DNA from: Pseudomonas sp. G34
GTDB lineage: Bacteria; Pseudomonadota; Gammaproteobacteria; Pseudomonadales; Pseudomonadaceae
Direction: 5' to 3'
DNA length: 64,000 nt
Assembly (NCBI RefSeq): GCF_031119625.1
Contig: NZ_JAVHZV010000029.1
Span: 1-64,000 of the forward strand
In this document: in pieces, positions 1-8,450 of the stretch
Position numbering within the stretch: the first letter of the stretch is position 1
How the letters are laid out: every line of letters begins with the position of its first letter
The notes under the pieces: model-generated
Seen by the model: only the letters and a program-made list of their open reading frames with translations
Databases searched by the model: none
Told to the model about the DNA's origin: nothing
Translations under genes and position numbers: made by a program

Positions 1-338
1 TGGGCCTGGGAAACGGCAAGCCGGCAGAGACAAGAGATTTTGAAGGACGCCTTCCTGGGTATCGCTGCGCTCAACCCAGGCTACGGGGCGCGCGGCGCAG
101 GCATGAACCTCTTGGTGAGCCTGTGGTGGAAGGCTGAGGCGTCTCCCACCCTACAGATGCCCTGAGATGGCTCCGTAGCCTGGGTTAGCCGAAGGCGTAA
201 CCCGGGGATCCGATCAGGGGTTGCAGAGCAGTCCATCCGACTGCCTCGTCCCTGAACCGAGCAATTCAGGGCTCTAATGGCCATGGCTCCGCTGGGCAAT
301 TCACCGAAGTTTTAACTGTCGATGGCACTGAAAAAAAC
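1..338. repeat. REP-like palindromic intergenic repeats
   Basis: No gene is supported here. Two 14-bp arms, at 73-86 (AACCCAGGCTACGG) and 173-186 (CCGTAGCCTGGGTT), are perfect inverted copies about 86 bp apart. Each abuts a smaller hairpin (CCTGGGT with ACCCAGG near 53-80; TGGGTTA with TAACCC near 181-213). Paired, spaced palindromes outside genes are typical of pseudomonad REP elements. No RAYT transposase gene lies nearby. Confidence 0.55.
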
Positions 339-361
339 AAAACCCGCACAAGGCGGGTTTT
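339..361 (-). terminator. Rho-independent terminator of queD
   Basis: AAAACCCGC (339-347) pairs with GCGGGTTTT (353-361) around a 5-nt loop. On the minus strand the stem is followed by a T-rich run, 27 bp past the queD stop codon. Confidence 0.8.
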
Positions 362-387
362 TGCATTTCCACGAGCGCGATTGAGTG

Positions 388-750
388 TCAGTCGCCACGA
401 TACTCGCAGCCACTGGTGCAGGTCTCATGAATGCGAATGCGCGACAGCTCCGGCAGCAATGGCTTGAGTTGTTGCCATACCCATTTGGCGAGGATTTCGC
501 TGGTCGGGTTTTCCAGGCCGGGGATGTCGTTGAGGTAGTTGTGGTCGAGCTGCTCGTAGATCGGCTTGAAGATCGCCTTGATCTCGGAGAAGTCGCGAAT
601 CCAGCCGGTATAGGGATCGACCTCGCCCTCGATATAGACGGCGATGCGGAACGAATGGCCATGCAGGCGGCCGCATTTGTGGCCTTCCGGGACGTGGGGA
701 AGCCGATGGGCAGCTTCGAAGATGAATTCTTTGAACAGTTCCAAGACCAA
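388..750 (-). CDS. queD: 6-carboxytetrahydropterin synthase QueD
   Basis: This 120-residue protein has the normal length of QueD. The enzyme converts 7,8-dihydroneopterin triphosphate to 6-carboxy-5,6,7,8-tetrahydropterin in the queuosine/7-deazaguanine tRNA-modification pathway, in the cytoplasm. Visible features are the zinc and active-site region near the N-terminus (AAHRLP with the first zinc His, then HKCGRLHGH with the catalytic Cys and two more zinc His). A conserved glutamate segment near the C-terminus (RIHETCTSGCEY) is also present. It stands alone on the minus strand with its own terminator. The GTP-cyclohydrolase-derived substrate implies folE elsewhere in the genome. Confidence 0.93.
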   Translation of the reverse strand: MVLELFKEFIFEAAHRLPHVPEGHKCGRLHGHSFRIAVYIEGEVDPYTGWIRDFSEIKAIFKPIYEQLDHNYLNDIPGLENPTSEILAKWVWQQLKPLLPELSRIRIHETCTSGCEYRGD

Positions 751-809
751 TCTCTTTTACAGGGCGAACAGGCTGCGATTCTAGCAGCCTGCTGCGACCT
801 GTAGGGCCT

Positions 810-1952
810 TCACTGGCTCAATGCGGCGTTGCGATCATGGCGGTAGACACTGACTGCTTCGTACACGGCCTTGCGCAAGCGATTGATGCCGCCGATCGGC
901 CGATGTTCGGGCAGGGCGTGCCAGGGGTTGAACGACAGGTTGTCGCAGAACAGATTCTGCTCCGTGCTATCGAAATCCTGGGCCGGCAGGCGGATATCGG
1001 CGACGGTCTCGAACGGTGCGATCTTCTCGTCCCACTCCACGCTAGGGTCTTCGATCGGCATGTAGTAATCCGGGTTCTGCCGCTGTACCTGCAGGGCGAA
1101 ACAGGCCGGCATGCGATCCAGCGAAAGCTGTTGATAGAGCGCGCTGCGCAGGAAATTGGGCAGATCGGTGTTGGGCTTGGGGATGGCGTAAGCCGGGCAG
1201 TTCTCAGGGGTCGGAATGACCCGGTACTTGATGTTGTGCGGCCCCAGCTTGAACGGCGCGATGGAGTTGTAGGTGGTTTCGACCGGGCTGCTCGGGGCCG
1301 GTGAAAGGGTTTTCAGGGCGATGACCAGGTGGCGGATTTCCCAGGTGCGTGGATCCCAACTTGGGAAGAAGGCCAGGGCCTTCTTGCCATCCGCCTGGGC
1401 AGCGAAGTTGCTGCGGTACTCCGCCACGTCGCGAACGAAGAATGCCGGGTGGTTGAACATCACGAAGTCCTGATCGCCAGCATGGCGTGGGCTGCTCATC
1501 AGCTTGGCGCCTGGAACGTCGAGCAGCTTGATGGCCATGCCTCGTGCATCGCGGGCCCGGTCGAATTGCGGGTAGGCATTGCCGTTGGAGAGGCGCATCC
1601 ACGCCTGCCAGGTTTTGCCTGGTTCACTGAGTACGCCCTGGCGCAGGGTTTGCTCGAGATCCGTTCGCACAGTGACTTCGGCCTTCACGCAACCGTGCGC
1701 CTTGGCGTGAGCATCACGTAGGACGCGGGTGTTGTCACGGTGCTGTTCGACCACGCGAATGGCATCTTCGATGATGCCTTCGGTATAGGCGGCTTCATTG
1801 GCGGGGATCTGTTCCTCGCTGGAGACCGGGCCGGAGAATTTCCAGCTGTAGTAGGCCGTACCTATGGCCCAGCCGCCGAGGCCGACGATCAACAGCACGA
1901 ACAGTGTTTTGCCCAACAGCCGGCCGAGCCACAGCCAGAATCGTTTAAGCAT
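810..1952 (-). CDS. membrane-anchored catalase-like haem protein
   Basis: The protein has 380 residues. An N-terminal hydrophobic helix (about residues 12-32) anchors or exports it, and the remainder matches the catalase-core superfamily. The segment HAKAHGCVKAEVTV resembles the distal-haem His region of catalases, and RDARGMAIKLLDVPG is a typical core strand. The classical proximal tyrosine motif R-x-x-x-Y is not obvious, so true catalase activity is uncertain; small catalase-like proteins often act as peroxidases. The start codon lies 8 bp inside the end of the upstream di-haem cytochrome gene, so the two are almost certainly translated together. A joint periplasmic peroxide function is inference. 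Confidence 0.75.
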   Translation of the reverse strand: MLKRFWLWLGRLLGKTLFVLLIVGLGGWAIGTAYYSWKFSGPVSSEEQIPANEAAYTEGIIEDAIRVVEQHRDNTRVLRDAHAKAHGCVKAEVTVRTDLEQTLRQGVLSEPGKTWQAWMRLSNGNAYPQFDRARDARGMAIKLLDVPGAKLMSSPRHAGDQDFVMFNHPAFFVRDVAEYRSNFAAQADGKKALAFFPSWDPRTWEIRHLVIALKTLSPAPSSPVETTYNSIAPFKLGPHNIKYRVIPTPENCPAYAIPKPNTDLPNFLRSALYQQLSLDRMPACFALQVQRQNPDYYMPIEDPSVEWDEKIAPFETVADIRLPAQDFDSTEQNLFCDNLSFNPWHALPEHRPIGGINRLRKAVYEAVSVYRHDRNAALSQ

Positions 1953-3855
1953 CGTTGGACTCCTTGTGATTGGCTGTCACGCTGCCCTGACAATACTGCC
2001 CGGGATTCCACGGTTTGGCCGGCACGTCACTCAACTGGTTTTCCAGCGCAGTATTACCCAGCACCTTCAGGTATTCGAGCAGCGCCCAGCGTTCTTCCGG
2101 TTGCAGGCCGCGACCGATGGCGCCGTCATTGCGGCAGCCGTCGCGGAACTCATGGCCACCGTTGCCGTTGCCCTTGATGCGGGTATCGAGCAGGAAGCCG
2201 CCGGGGAACTTGTCGCTGACGAAACCGACATGCTTGGGATCGAATTCGAAATTACCCACCCAGAAACTGGCGGGCCGCTCCGACACCGGTGAGAGCAGAT
2301 GAAACAGCGTGGGCACCGAGCCGTTGTGCAGGAAGGGCGGGGTTGCCCAAATGCCATCCAGGGGGCGGGCCTTGTAGCCGCGGATCTCCTGGACGCCAAT
2401 GGGCAGGCCGTAGCCATCCATGCGTTTGCGCTGCTCGGGCGTGATGCCGTTGTCACGATAGGCGCGGTCTTCGACGTAGGCGGTGACATAGGCCAGCGCC
2501 TCGGCGGTGGAGATGGCACTGAAGTCGATCTTGTCGAGGCTGTTACTGCGTAGTTCTACATCCAGTTTGGCCAGTTCGGCTTTCTTCCAGCCCAGCTTGC
2601 GGACGTCGAAGCGGTGGTCGGCAATATTGTCGGCTGTGGTGGAATCGGTCCCGACAATAGAGGTGGGGATGACCTGCATGTGCCATTCGGGGGCGCGATC
2701 GGGCGCCATGCGCTGCTCCGCTGGAACGACCTTCGGCGCGTGGCAAATAGCGCAGTTTTCCTGAAACAGCGCGCGCCCTCGGCTGGCCAGAGGCAGATCG
2801 ATCTTGCCAAAGATCTTTTCCGGCCAGGTGGGCGGCTGCAGGTGCTTGAGCGTTTCTTCCAGCTGATAAAGGTCGTTGATGCGCACGCTGGAAGCGTAGC
2901 GCTGATCGTGTGGCACAGGGCGCCCGTTATCGTCCAGCAACTGAAGGGTTGCGCCGACCCCCAGGGCCTCGCCGACGTTACGGGCCATGGGTTGCATGGC
3001 CGAACCGTTCCACTGCACCCAGTCGAATTTCCAGATGTCCCACAGCTGCGGGTAGCTGACCGGCGCATCGGCCACGCGGTAGTTGGCCGCATCGATGCTG
3101 GCACCGAAGACCGAGTTGGCGATGCGGCCGAAGGCGTCGGTACGGCCGAAGCCTTCTTCGGTCGGGTAGAGGCCGCGGTGCCAGTCGTTGTAGGCGGTGC
3201 TCAGCAGGCGGTCGAGTACTTGCTTGAACTCCACGCGCAGGCGGTCGTAGTCACGTTCGTAATGCTTGCCCAGCACCTCGTGGGCGAAACGGCGGAATTT
3301 CAGTGGGTTGTAGTAGGTGAACGCCATGCTCATGCCAAGGGCCTGGCCAAAGCTGCCGCCTTTGAGGGTTGGCACGGTCGAGGCCAGCGAGTGCAGCGCG
3401 GCGCCACCGTCGATACGCACCGCCTGGCCCTGGTAGCGCAGCTCGCCTGTGTGGCAGGCAGCACAGGTGATGTCCAGGTACTGGACGCCGCTTTCATCGT
3501 CCTGGTGGCGGGCAAACCCCACGGGCAGGTTGCCGGGGTTCAGGGCCGTTGCCTGCTGCCCAGGCTGGGTCAGAAAGCCGAAGCGCGCGAGGTAGTCCGG
3601 GGCGGCGAATTTGGCCTTGCCGAAGGGCAGTTCCAGGGCCGAGAACCAGGCGTACTGCAGGCCTTTCACCGTGGTGCCCTGGGGGGTGTAGTAATAGAAC
3701 TGACGCTGCTGGTCGGTCCATTGCCCCAGGTAGTGGACCTTTTCCACCGGGGTGTAGACCGGCAGATTGGGCCTGGCGATGTAGTAGACGATGACCAGCA
3801 GGGCGGTCAGCGTCAGCAGAACGATGATCTGCAGAGCGCGGCGAATGAGGCGCAT
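1945..3855 (-). CDS. di-haem cytochrome c, peroxidase-like, membrane anchored
   Basis: The protein has 636 residues when started at the ATG at 3855. That start has an AAGGA Shine-Dalgarno 9 bp upstream and begins directly with a membrane or signal helix (about residues 10-27). Two c-type haem motifs are visible, CAACH at about residues 131-135 and CAICH at about 368-372. This fits the di-haem cytochrome c peroxidase-like family, although the length is well above that of the classical periplasmic CcpA (about 325). It probably carries electrons to, or reduces peroxide with, the overlapping catalase-like protein downstream. A further 22 codons upstream remain open, but they lack an RBS. Confidence 0.75.
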   Translation of the reverse strand: MRLIRRALQIIVLLTLTALLVIVYYIARPNLPVYTPVEKVHYLGQWTDQQRQFYYYTPQGTTVKGLQYAWFSALELPFGKAKFAAPDYLARFGFLTQPGQQATALNPGNLPVGFARHQDDESGVQYLDITCAACHTGELRYQGQAVRIDGGAALHSLASTVPTLKGGSFGQALGMSMAFTYYNPLKFRRFAHEVLGKHYERDYDRLRVEFKQVLDRLLSTAYNDWHRGLYPTEEGFGRTDAFGRIANSVFGASIDAANYRVADAPVSYPQLWDIWKFDWVQWNGSAMQPMARNVGEALGVGATLQLLDDNGRPVPHDQRYASSVRINDLYQLEETLKHLQPPTWPEKIFGKIDLPLASRGRALFQENCAICHAPKVVPAEQRMAPDRAPEWHMQVIPTSIVGTDSTTADNIADHRFDVRKLGWKKAELAKLDVELRSNSLDKIDFSAISTAEALAYVTAYVEDRAYRDNGITPEQRKRMDGYGLPIGVQEIRGYKARPLDGIWATPPFLHNGSVPTLFHLLSPVSERPASFWVGNFEFDPKHVGFVSDKFPGGFLLDTRIKGNGNGGHEFRDGCRNDGAIGRGLQPEERWALLEYLKVLGNTALENQLSDVPAKPWNPGQYCQGSVTANHKESNDA

Positions 3856-3959
3856 GGGGTGACGTCCTTGTTGCGTTTTTCTGTCGTGCTCCTTTATGCC
3901 CATGCTGCCGCTTAATGGCAAGATGCCATGCGCATATCTTCAGCAATTAGCCCAATTGG

Positions 3960-4490
3960 CTAGCCGCTTATGCCCAGCCAGTTGGCCACGCGACTCGTCG
4001 CTGCTCGCTGACGTTCGTGCCAGCTGCCGGCGATTTCCAGGGTGTTCTGGCCATTGGCCGCAAGCCATTGTGCGCATCCCTGGTAGAAGGCCAGGCGCTC
4101 GGTGAGATCCGGCTGGCAGCGTTGCCCATCGCCGACCCATTCGACGCCGCGCGGATCGAGCAGCAGGTGCAGGTGGTATTCCCGGGCAAGCAAGGCCGGC
4201 TCCATCCAGTCCGGGCAGTCGCCGAACAGGGTACGGCTCCAGAGAATATTGCTGAGCAGGTGGGTGTCGAGGATCAGCAGGTGAGGGCGCTGCGCGCGGG
4301 CGGCGTCTTCCCAGGCCAGCTGGCCGCGGGCGATGGTGGAAATGTCGGCGTAGCAGGTATCACGCTGCTGGCTGTCGATGAAGTGGCGTACGTATTCACC
4401 CACCACGATACCGCCGAAGCGCTGCTGCAGCTCGCTCGCCAGCCAGCTCTTGCCGGTGGACTCCGGGCCGGTCAGCACCAGGACGTTCAT
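3960..4490 (-). CDS. NadR-type ribosylnicotinamide kinase (AAA/P-loop)
   Basis: This 176-residue protein corresponds to the isolated kinase domain of NadR. It begins MNVLVLTG and has the Walker A motif GPESTGKS at about residues 8-15. The NadR-like segment LLLDPRGVEWVGDGQR is also visible. It is expected to phosphorylate nicotinamide riboside to NMN, trapping the imported vitamin. The N-terminal repressor and adenylyltransferase domains of enterobacterial NadR are absent, so a separate enzyme must finish NAD synthesis. The gene overlaps pnuC by 4 bp (ATGA), which strongly supports coupled uptake and phosphorylation. Substrate specificity is inferred from this neighbour. Confidence 0.8.
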   Translation of the reverse strand: MNVLVLTGPESTGKSWLASELQQRFGGIVVGEYVRHFIDSQQRDTCYADISTIARGQLAWEDAARAQRPHLLILDTHLLSNILWSRTLFGDCPDWMEPALLAREYHLHLLLDPRGVEWVGDGQRCQPDLTERLAFYQGCAQWLAANGQNTLEIAGSWHERQRAATSRVANWLGISG

Positions 4491-5053
4491 GGCTGCGCAG
4501 CGCCCAGCTCGCGCCGCCAGGTCAGCCAGCCATGGCAGGCGAGTAACGTGAACAGGGCGTACAGCGCGGCGGTGAGGTACAGCGCCTGATCGATGAACAG
4601 CACGACGAACAGCACGTCGAGGAGTATCCATAGCGCCCAGCACTGCAGGCGCTTCCTGGCCATCCATACCTGGGCAACCAGGCTGAAGGCGCACAGCGTC
4701 GCGTCCTGCCAGGGCGCGCTGGCATCGGTGTAATTCATCATCAGCAGGCCCAGCACGATCGAGCCGAGCACGCCCAGGGCCAGGCCGGATGCCGTCTGGC
4801 GCAGGTTCAGGCTCGATACCTGCAGGCGTTCGTCAGGGCGTTCGCCGCGCGTCCAGTGCCACCAGCCGTAAAGCTGCAGTGCGGCGTAGACGCATTGCAA
4901 CAGCGTGTTGGAGTACAGCTTGGCCTGGAAGAACACCCACGCATAGAGCACCACCATGACCAGCCCGATCGGCCAGCACCAGGGGTTTTGTCGCACGGTC
5001 AGCCAGACGGCGACCAGGCCGAGCAACGAGGCGCAGACTTCGAGCGGTGACAT
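4487..5053 (-). CDS. pnuC: PnuC nicotinamide riboside transporter
   Basis: This 188-residue integral inner-membrane protein has about seven hydrophobic segments. Characteristic PnuC features are the WLTVRQNPWCWPIGLV loop, followed by the aromatic YGWWHW motif after the third helix. PnuC imports nicotinamide riboside by facilitated diffusion, and the overlapping kinase gene traps it as NMN. It is the first gene of the pair. A perfect 14-bp palindrome at 5132-5145 lies about 80 bp upstream and could be an operator. PnuT-type thiamine transporters are related, but the NadR-like partner favours nicotinamide riboside. Confidence 0.88.
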   Translation of the reverse strand: MSPLEVCASLLGLVAVWLTVRQNPWCWPIGLVMVVLYAWVFFQAKLYSNTLLQCVYAALQLYGWWHWTRGERPDERLQVSSLNLRQTASGLALGVLGSIVLGLLMMNYTDASAPWQDATLCAFSLVAQVWMARKRLQCWALWILLDVLFVVLFIDQALYLTAALYALFTLLACHGWLTWRRELGAAQP

Positions 5054-5131
5054 GGAACCTCGTGCGTGTGGCGGCGGGACGGGCGCGCATTCTAGCGTTT
5101 GTCGCGTCCGGGGTGGCCGCTCGGCTGGCAG

Positions 5132-5145
5132 GAAAATGCATTTTC
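5132..5145. promoter_or_regulatory. perfect 14-bp palindrome upstream of pnuC
   Basis: GAAAATGCATTTTC is fully self-complementary. It lies in the divergent region between pnuC (start 5053) and uppP (start 5290). It may be an operator, more likely for the NAD-salvage pair. The regulator is unknown. Confidence 0.4.
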
Positions 5146-5159
5146 AGTTTGATAGCGTT

Positions 5160-5187
5160 TTGAAATTGCCTGTCGGTGCTTTATAAC
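5160..5187 (+). promoter_or_regulatory. sigma-70 promoter candidate for uppP
   Basis: A TTGAAA -35 box (5160-5165) and a TATAAC -10 box (5182-5187) are separated by 16 bp, about 100 bp before the uppP start codon. Confidence 0.5.
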
Positions 5188-5289
5188 TGCCGCTTTTTTC
5201 GGCCCCGCTGGAACCTCCACCAGCGGCTCTAGTCCGACAAACAATCCCTTTTACAGCCAGTTCATCTGGCACCTTTCCAAGGAGTTTCG

Positions 5290-6120
5290 ATGGACAGCTG
5301 GCTCGCGTTTCAGGCGCTGATTCTGGGTATTGTTGAAGGTCTTACCGAGTTTCTGCCCATTTCCAGTACCGGCCACCTGATCGTGGTGGGGGACTTGCTG
5401 GACTTCAATGGCGAGCGTGCCACGGCCTTCAAGATCATCATCCAGCTCGGCGCCATCCTGGCGGTGATGTGGGAGTTTCGTCAGCGCATCCTGTCGGTGG
5501 TCAGCGGGTTGGGCAGCGACCCCATGGCGCGGCGTTTCACCGTCAATCTGATGGTCGCCTTCTTTCCGGCGGTGGTGCTCGGCCTGCTGTTCGCCGATCT
5601 GATCGAGCACTGGCTGTTCAACCCGATCACGGTCAGCGCCGCGCTGGTCATCGGTGGCGTGGTGATGCTCTGGGCCGAGAAGCGTCAGCACCGCATCGTT
5701 GCCGAGACGGTCGACGACATGGACTGGAAGCTGGCCCTCAAGGTCGGCTTCGCCCAGTGCCTGGCGTTGATCCCGGGCACCTCGCGCTCCGGCTCGACGA
5801 TCATCGGCGGCTTGCTGTTCGGGCTGTCCCGCAAGGCCGCCACCGAGTTCTCGTTCTTCCTGGCGATGCCGACCATGGTCGCCGCCACCGTCTATTCGCT
5901 GTACAAGTACCGGGACATCCTGCAGTTGAGCGATCTGCCGGTATTCGCCATCGGCTTCGTCACCACCTTCATCGTTGCCATGATCACGGTGCGTGCGCTG
6001 CTGGTGTTCATCGCCAACCACAGCTATGCGGTGTTCGCCTGGTACCGGATCGCCTTCGGCCTGCTGATTCTGGCCACCTGGCAGTTCGGCTGGATCGACT
6101 GGAGCACGGCCGAGGGCTGA
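5290..6120 (+). CDS. uppP: undecaprenyl-diphosphatase UppP (BacA)
   Basis: This 276-residue polytopic inner-membrane enzyme dephosphorylates undecaprenyl pyrophosphate to recycle the lipid carrier of peptidoglycan and other envelope polymers. It also confers bacitracin tolerance. Both hallmark motifs are present: EGLTEFLPISSTGHL near the N-terminus, with the catalytic Glu and Ser, and GTSRSGSTI (about residues 160-168), with the phosphate-binding Arg. Length and hydrophobic profile are normal. A good AAGGAG Shine-Dalgarno precedes the ATG. The next gene follows after 23 bp and is probably co-transcribed. Confidence 0.96.
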   Translation: MDSWLAFQALILGIVEGLTEFLPISSTGHLIVVGDLLDFNGERATAFKIIIQLGAILAVMWEFRQRILSVVSGLGSDPMARRFTVNLMVAFFPAVVLGLLFADLIEHWLFNPITVSAALVIGGVVMLWAEKRQHRIVAETVDDMDWKLALKVGFAQCLALIPGTSRSGSTIIGGLLFGLSRKAATEFSFFLAMPTMVAATVYSLYKYRDILQLSDLPVFAIGFVTTFIVAMITVRALLVFIANHSYAVFAWYRIAFGLLILATWQFGWIDWSTAEG

Positions 6121-6143
6121 TCGCCTCGCCGCGAGGGACGCAC

Positions 6144-6866
6144 ATGCAGAGCAAGGAACAGGCTGGTCGTATCAAGCGCTGGGACGACGACAAGGGCTTC
6201 GGCTTCATCCAGCCTGCTGCAGGTGGTGCGGAAGTCTTCGCGCATATCTCGGCGATGCGCGGTGATCGTCGACCCACTGCCGGTGACCAGGTGTTGTTCG
6301 TGGCCGGGCGCGACGAGCGTGGCCGTTTGCGCGCCGAGCACCTGCGCCTGGCCGGCGGGCTGGCCCTCGACCAGCCGCAGATTCGCGTGAAACCGCGAAC
6401 CGCTGCGCCTTCGCGCAACGCCCAGCCGGCACCGACGCGAGCTGGCAAAGCCGGCAAGCGTCAGCCATCGGTCGCGCTGCGTAACCCCATCGGCAAATTA
6501 ATCATCTTCGCGGCGCTGTGCGGCTTGCCGCTACTGGGCGCGCTGCACTGGCTGGCTGCCGGGCTGATGTGGCCCGCGCTGCTTTATGCGCTGGTCAGCG
6601 TGCTGTGCTTGATCCTCTATTGGCGCGACAAGAACAGCGCCCAGCAGGGCCGTCAGCGTATCCCGGAAAATACCCTGCACCTGGTTGAGCTGGCTGGCGG
6701 CTGGCCGGGTGCTCTACTGGCGCAACAGCTGTTTCGACACAAGACCCGCAAGGCGTCCTATCAGGTGATGTTCTGGGCCATCGTGGCGCTGCACCAGTTG
6801 TTCTGGCTGGACCAGGTTCTGCTTGGCGGCGCTTACACCAGCGGCTGGTTGCGCAGCCTGCTATAG
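6144..6866 (+). CDS. cold-shock domain fused to DUF1294 membrane domain
   Basis: The protein has 240 residues. The N-terminal 70 residues form a cold-shock/OB fold with RNP1 (KGFGFI) and an RNP2-like VFAHIS. A basic linker (about 75-110) follows, then a DUF1294 region with three to four hydrophobic segments and the conserved YWRDKNSA and LVELAGGWPGALLAQ motifs. This domain pairing is known, but its function is not. The architecture suggests a membrane-tethered nucleic-acid binder. The open frame continues upstream through uppP, but only the ATG at 6144 starts a sensible protein. Its 3' end overlaps the convergent YjbR gene by 6 bp. Confidence 0.85.
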   Translation: MQSKEQAGRIKRWDDDKGFGFIQPAAGGAEVFAHISAMRGDRRPTAGDQVLFVAGRDERGRLRAEHLRLAGGLALDQPQIRVKPRTAAPSRNAQPAPTRAGKAGKRQPSVALRNPIGKLIIFAALCGLPLLGALHWLAAGLMWPALLYALVSVLCLILYWRDKNSAQQGRQRIPENTLHLVELAGGWPGALLAQQLFRHKTRKASYQVMFWAIVALHQLFWLDQVLLGGAYTSGWLRSLL

Positions 6867-7214
6867 GTCGAGCAGCAGGCCGACCTGCTGCTTGCGTGCA
6901 AGCCGGCGCACCACCAGCTGATGGGAGCGGGTCAGCAGCTCTCGCAACTCGGCGTCGCCCAGGGGCGGCTGGCTGCCGTTCATGCTGATCCAGTGGGCGC
7001 GGGCCAGATAGGGCGCAGGGCGAATGCCGGGGCGGTCGGTGAAACCGAGAAACAGCGCGGCATCCACCTTGAAGGCCAGGTTGTCACCGAGGAAATCGAC
7101 GATGGCGAACATCTTGTTGTGCGCCACGGAGAACACCTGGTTGCTGCCCCATTTGTAGTCGACGCGAGCCCCCGGCAACTGCAGGCAGAAGGCGAGCAGT
7201 TCATCACGGCTCAT
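6861..7214 (-). CDS. MmcQ/YjbR family protein
   Basis: This 117-residue small cytoplasmic protein belongs to the YjbR/MmcQ family (a CyaY-like double-wing DNA-binding fold). Typical family segments are LPGARVDYKWGSNQVFSV, MFAIVDF, and a C-terminal helix rich in LLTRSHQLVV. The molecular role is unknown. The start at 7214 overlaps the end of the upstream MFS gene by 4 bp, so translation is coupled. The longer open frame upstream is a shadow of the MFS gene. Confidence 0.8.
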   Translation of the reverse strand: MSRDELLAFCLQLPGARVDYKWGSNQVFSVAHNKMFAIVDFLGDNLAFKVDAALFLGFTDRPGIRPAPYLARAHWISMNGSQPPLGDAELRELLTRSHQLVVRRLARKQQVGLLLDL

Positions 7215-8410
7215 GGCTGCACCGCCTGTGCTCGCTTGGCCCGGCGCAGCAACAAGAGGCTCAGGCCCAGGCCGAGCAGCGACAGCAGGCCCGAGGCGAG
7301 AAACACCGCAGCGTAGTCGTAGGCGGTGGCGACCAGGCCCATCAAGGGGCCGGCCACGCCGAGCGCCAGATCGAAGAACAGCGCGTAGGCGCCCAGCGCC
7401 GAGCTGCGGCTGGCCGCCGGGATATTGCCAATCGCCTCGACGCCGAGCGCCGGATACACCAGCGACAGGCCGAAGCCGGTCAGCGCCGCCCCGCACAGCG
7501 CCACGGCGGGAAGCGGTGCGAGCCACAGCAGCAACAGGCCGAGGGTTTCGATCGCCAGGCAGATGGTCGCTACCCTGTAGCCACCGCGGCGCTCGATGGC
7601 ACCGGCGAACAGCAGGCGAGCGGCGATGAAGGCCAGGCCGAAGGCGCTCAGGCAATAGGCCGCGTGCTGCCAGCCAAGGCTGGCGTAATACAGGGTGACG
7701 AAGGTCGCCAGGGTGCCGAAACCGATGGAGCCCAGCGCCAGCGCCAGGCCGTTGGGGGCGATGGCCAGGAACACGTTGTGAAACGGCAGGCGCTTGCCCT
7801 GGATTACCGGGATGGCCGGTTTGTCGCGTGCCACCCACAGCGCGCCAAGGCAGAGCAGGGTGATGGTTGCACCGATGCTCCACAGGCCGAGCGTCGAGAC
7901 CATCAGCACGCCCAGCGGTGCGCCGATGGCGATGGCACCGTAAGAGGCGATGCCGTTCCAGGAAATCACCCGAGCCGTATTCTCGGCGCCGACCCGGCCG
8001 ATGCCCCAGGTGATCGAGCCGGTGCCGATCAACGCCTGGGAGACACCCAGCGCAACGCGCCCGGCCAGCAACAGGCCCAGGCCGAGCTCGCCGGAAACTC
8101 CATGCAGGCTGGTCGCCGCCAGGGTCAGCAGGCCGCTGCCCAAGGTGCCGGCCAGGCCATACACCACGGCGCGCTTGGGGCCGATGCGGTCGATCAGCAT
8201 GCCGGTGACCGGCCGCGAAACCAGGGTCACGAGGTACTGCAGGCTGATCACCAGGCCGGCCATCACCGAGCCGTAGCCCAGGTCATTGAGCACGAAACCG
8301 GGCAGTACGGCCAGCGGCAGGCCGACGCACAGAAAGCCAATGAAGGTGAACAGCACCACCGCAAGAATTCGCGCGGTCTGGCCGGGAGGCTGGGGCTTGC
8401 GAGCGGTCAT
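7211..8410 (-). CDS. MFS transporter, YfcJ/YhhS type
   Basis: This 399-residue protein has about 12 hydrophobic helices. The first helices carry FLCVGLPLAVLPGFV and the loop GLVISLQYLVTLVSRP, which closely resemble the YhhS/YfcJ (UPF0226) exporters. Members of that group are linked to efflux of arabinose-like sugars or drugs, but the substrate here cannot be told. The start MTARKPQ at 8410 is preferred because the 22 extra upstream codons are not hydrophobic and lack an RBS. The gene is co-transcribed with the yjbR-like gene. Confidence 0.82.
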   Translation of the reverse strand: MTARKPQPPGQTARILAVVLFTFIGFLCVGLPLAVLPGFVLNDLGYGSVMAGLVISLQYLVTLVSRPVTGMLIDRIGPKRAVVYGLAGTLGSGLLTLAATSLHGVSGELGLGLLLAGRVALGVSQALIGTGSITWGIGRVGAENTARVISWNGIASYGAIAIGAPLGVLMVSTLGLWSIGATITLLCLGALWVARDKPAIPVIQGKRLPFHNVFLAIAPNGLALALGSIGFGTLATFVTLYYASLGWQHAAYCLSAFGLAFIAARLLFAGAIERRGGYRVATICLAIETLGLLLLWLAPLPAVALCGAALTGFGLSLVYPALGVEAIGNIPAASRSSALGAYALFFDLALGVAGPLMGLVATAYDYAAVFLASGLLSLLGLGLSLLLLRRAKRAQAVQP

Positions 8411-8450
8411 CGGGTGGCCTGGCTGGTGGGTGGGAGATAACGTTATCAGG

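Noticed and set aside
2614..3915. 433-codon open frame on the plus strand
   Set aside because: It is antisense to the di-haem cytochrome, whose CxxCH motifs and RBS are clear.
5469..6143. Long N-terminal extension of the cold-shock/DUF1294 protein through uppP
   Set aside because: It is an out-of-frame shadow of uppP; the family-like protein begins at the ATG at 6144.
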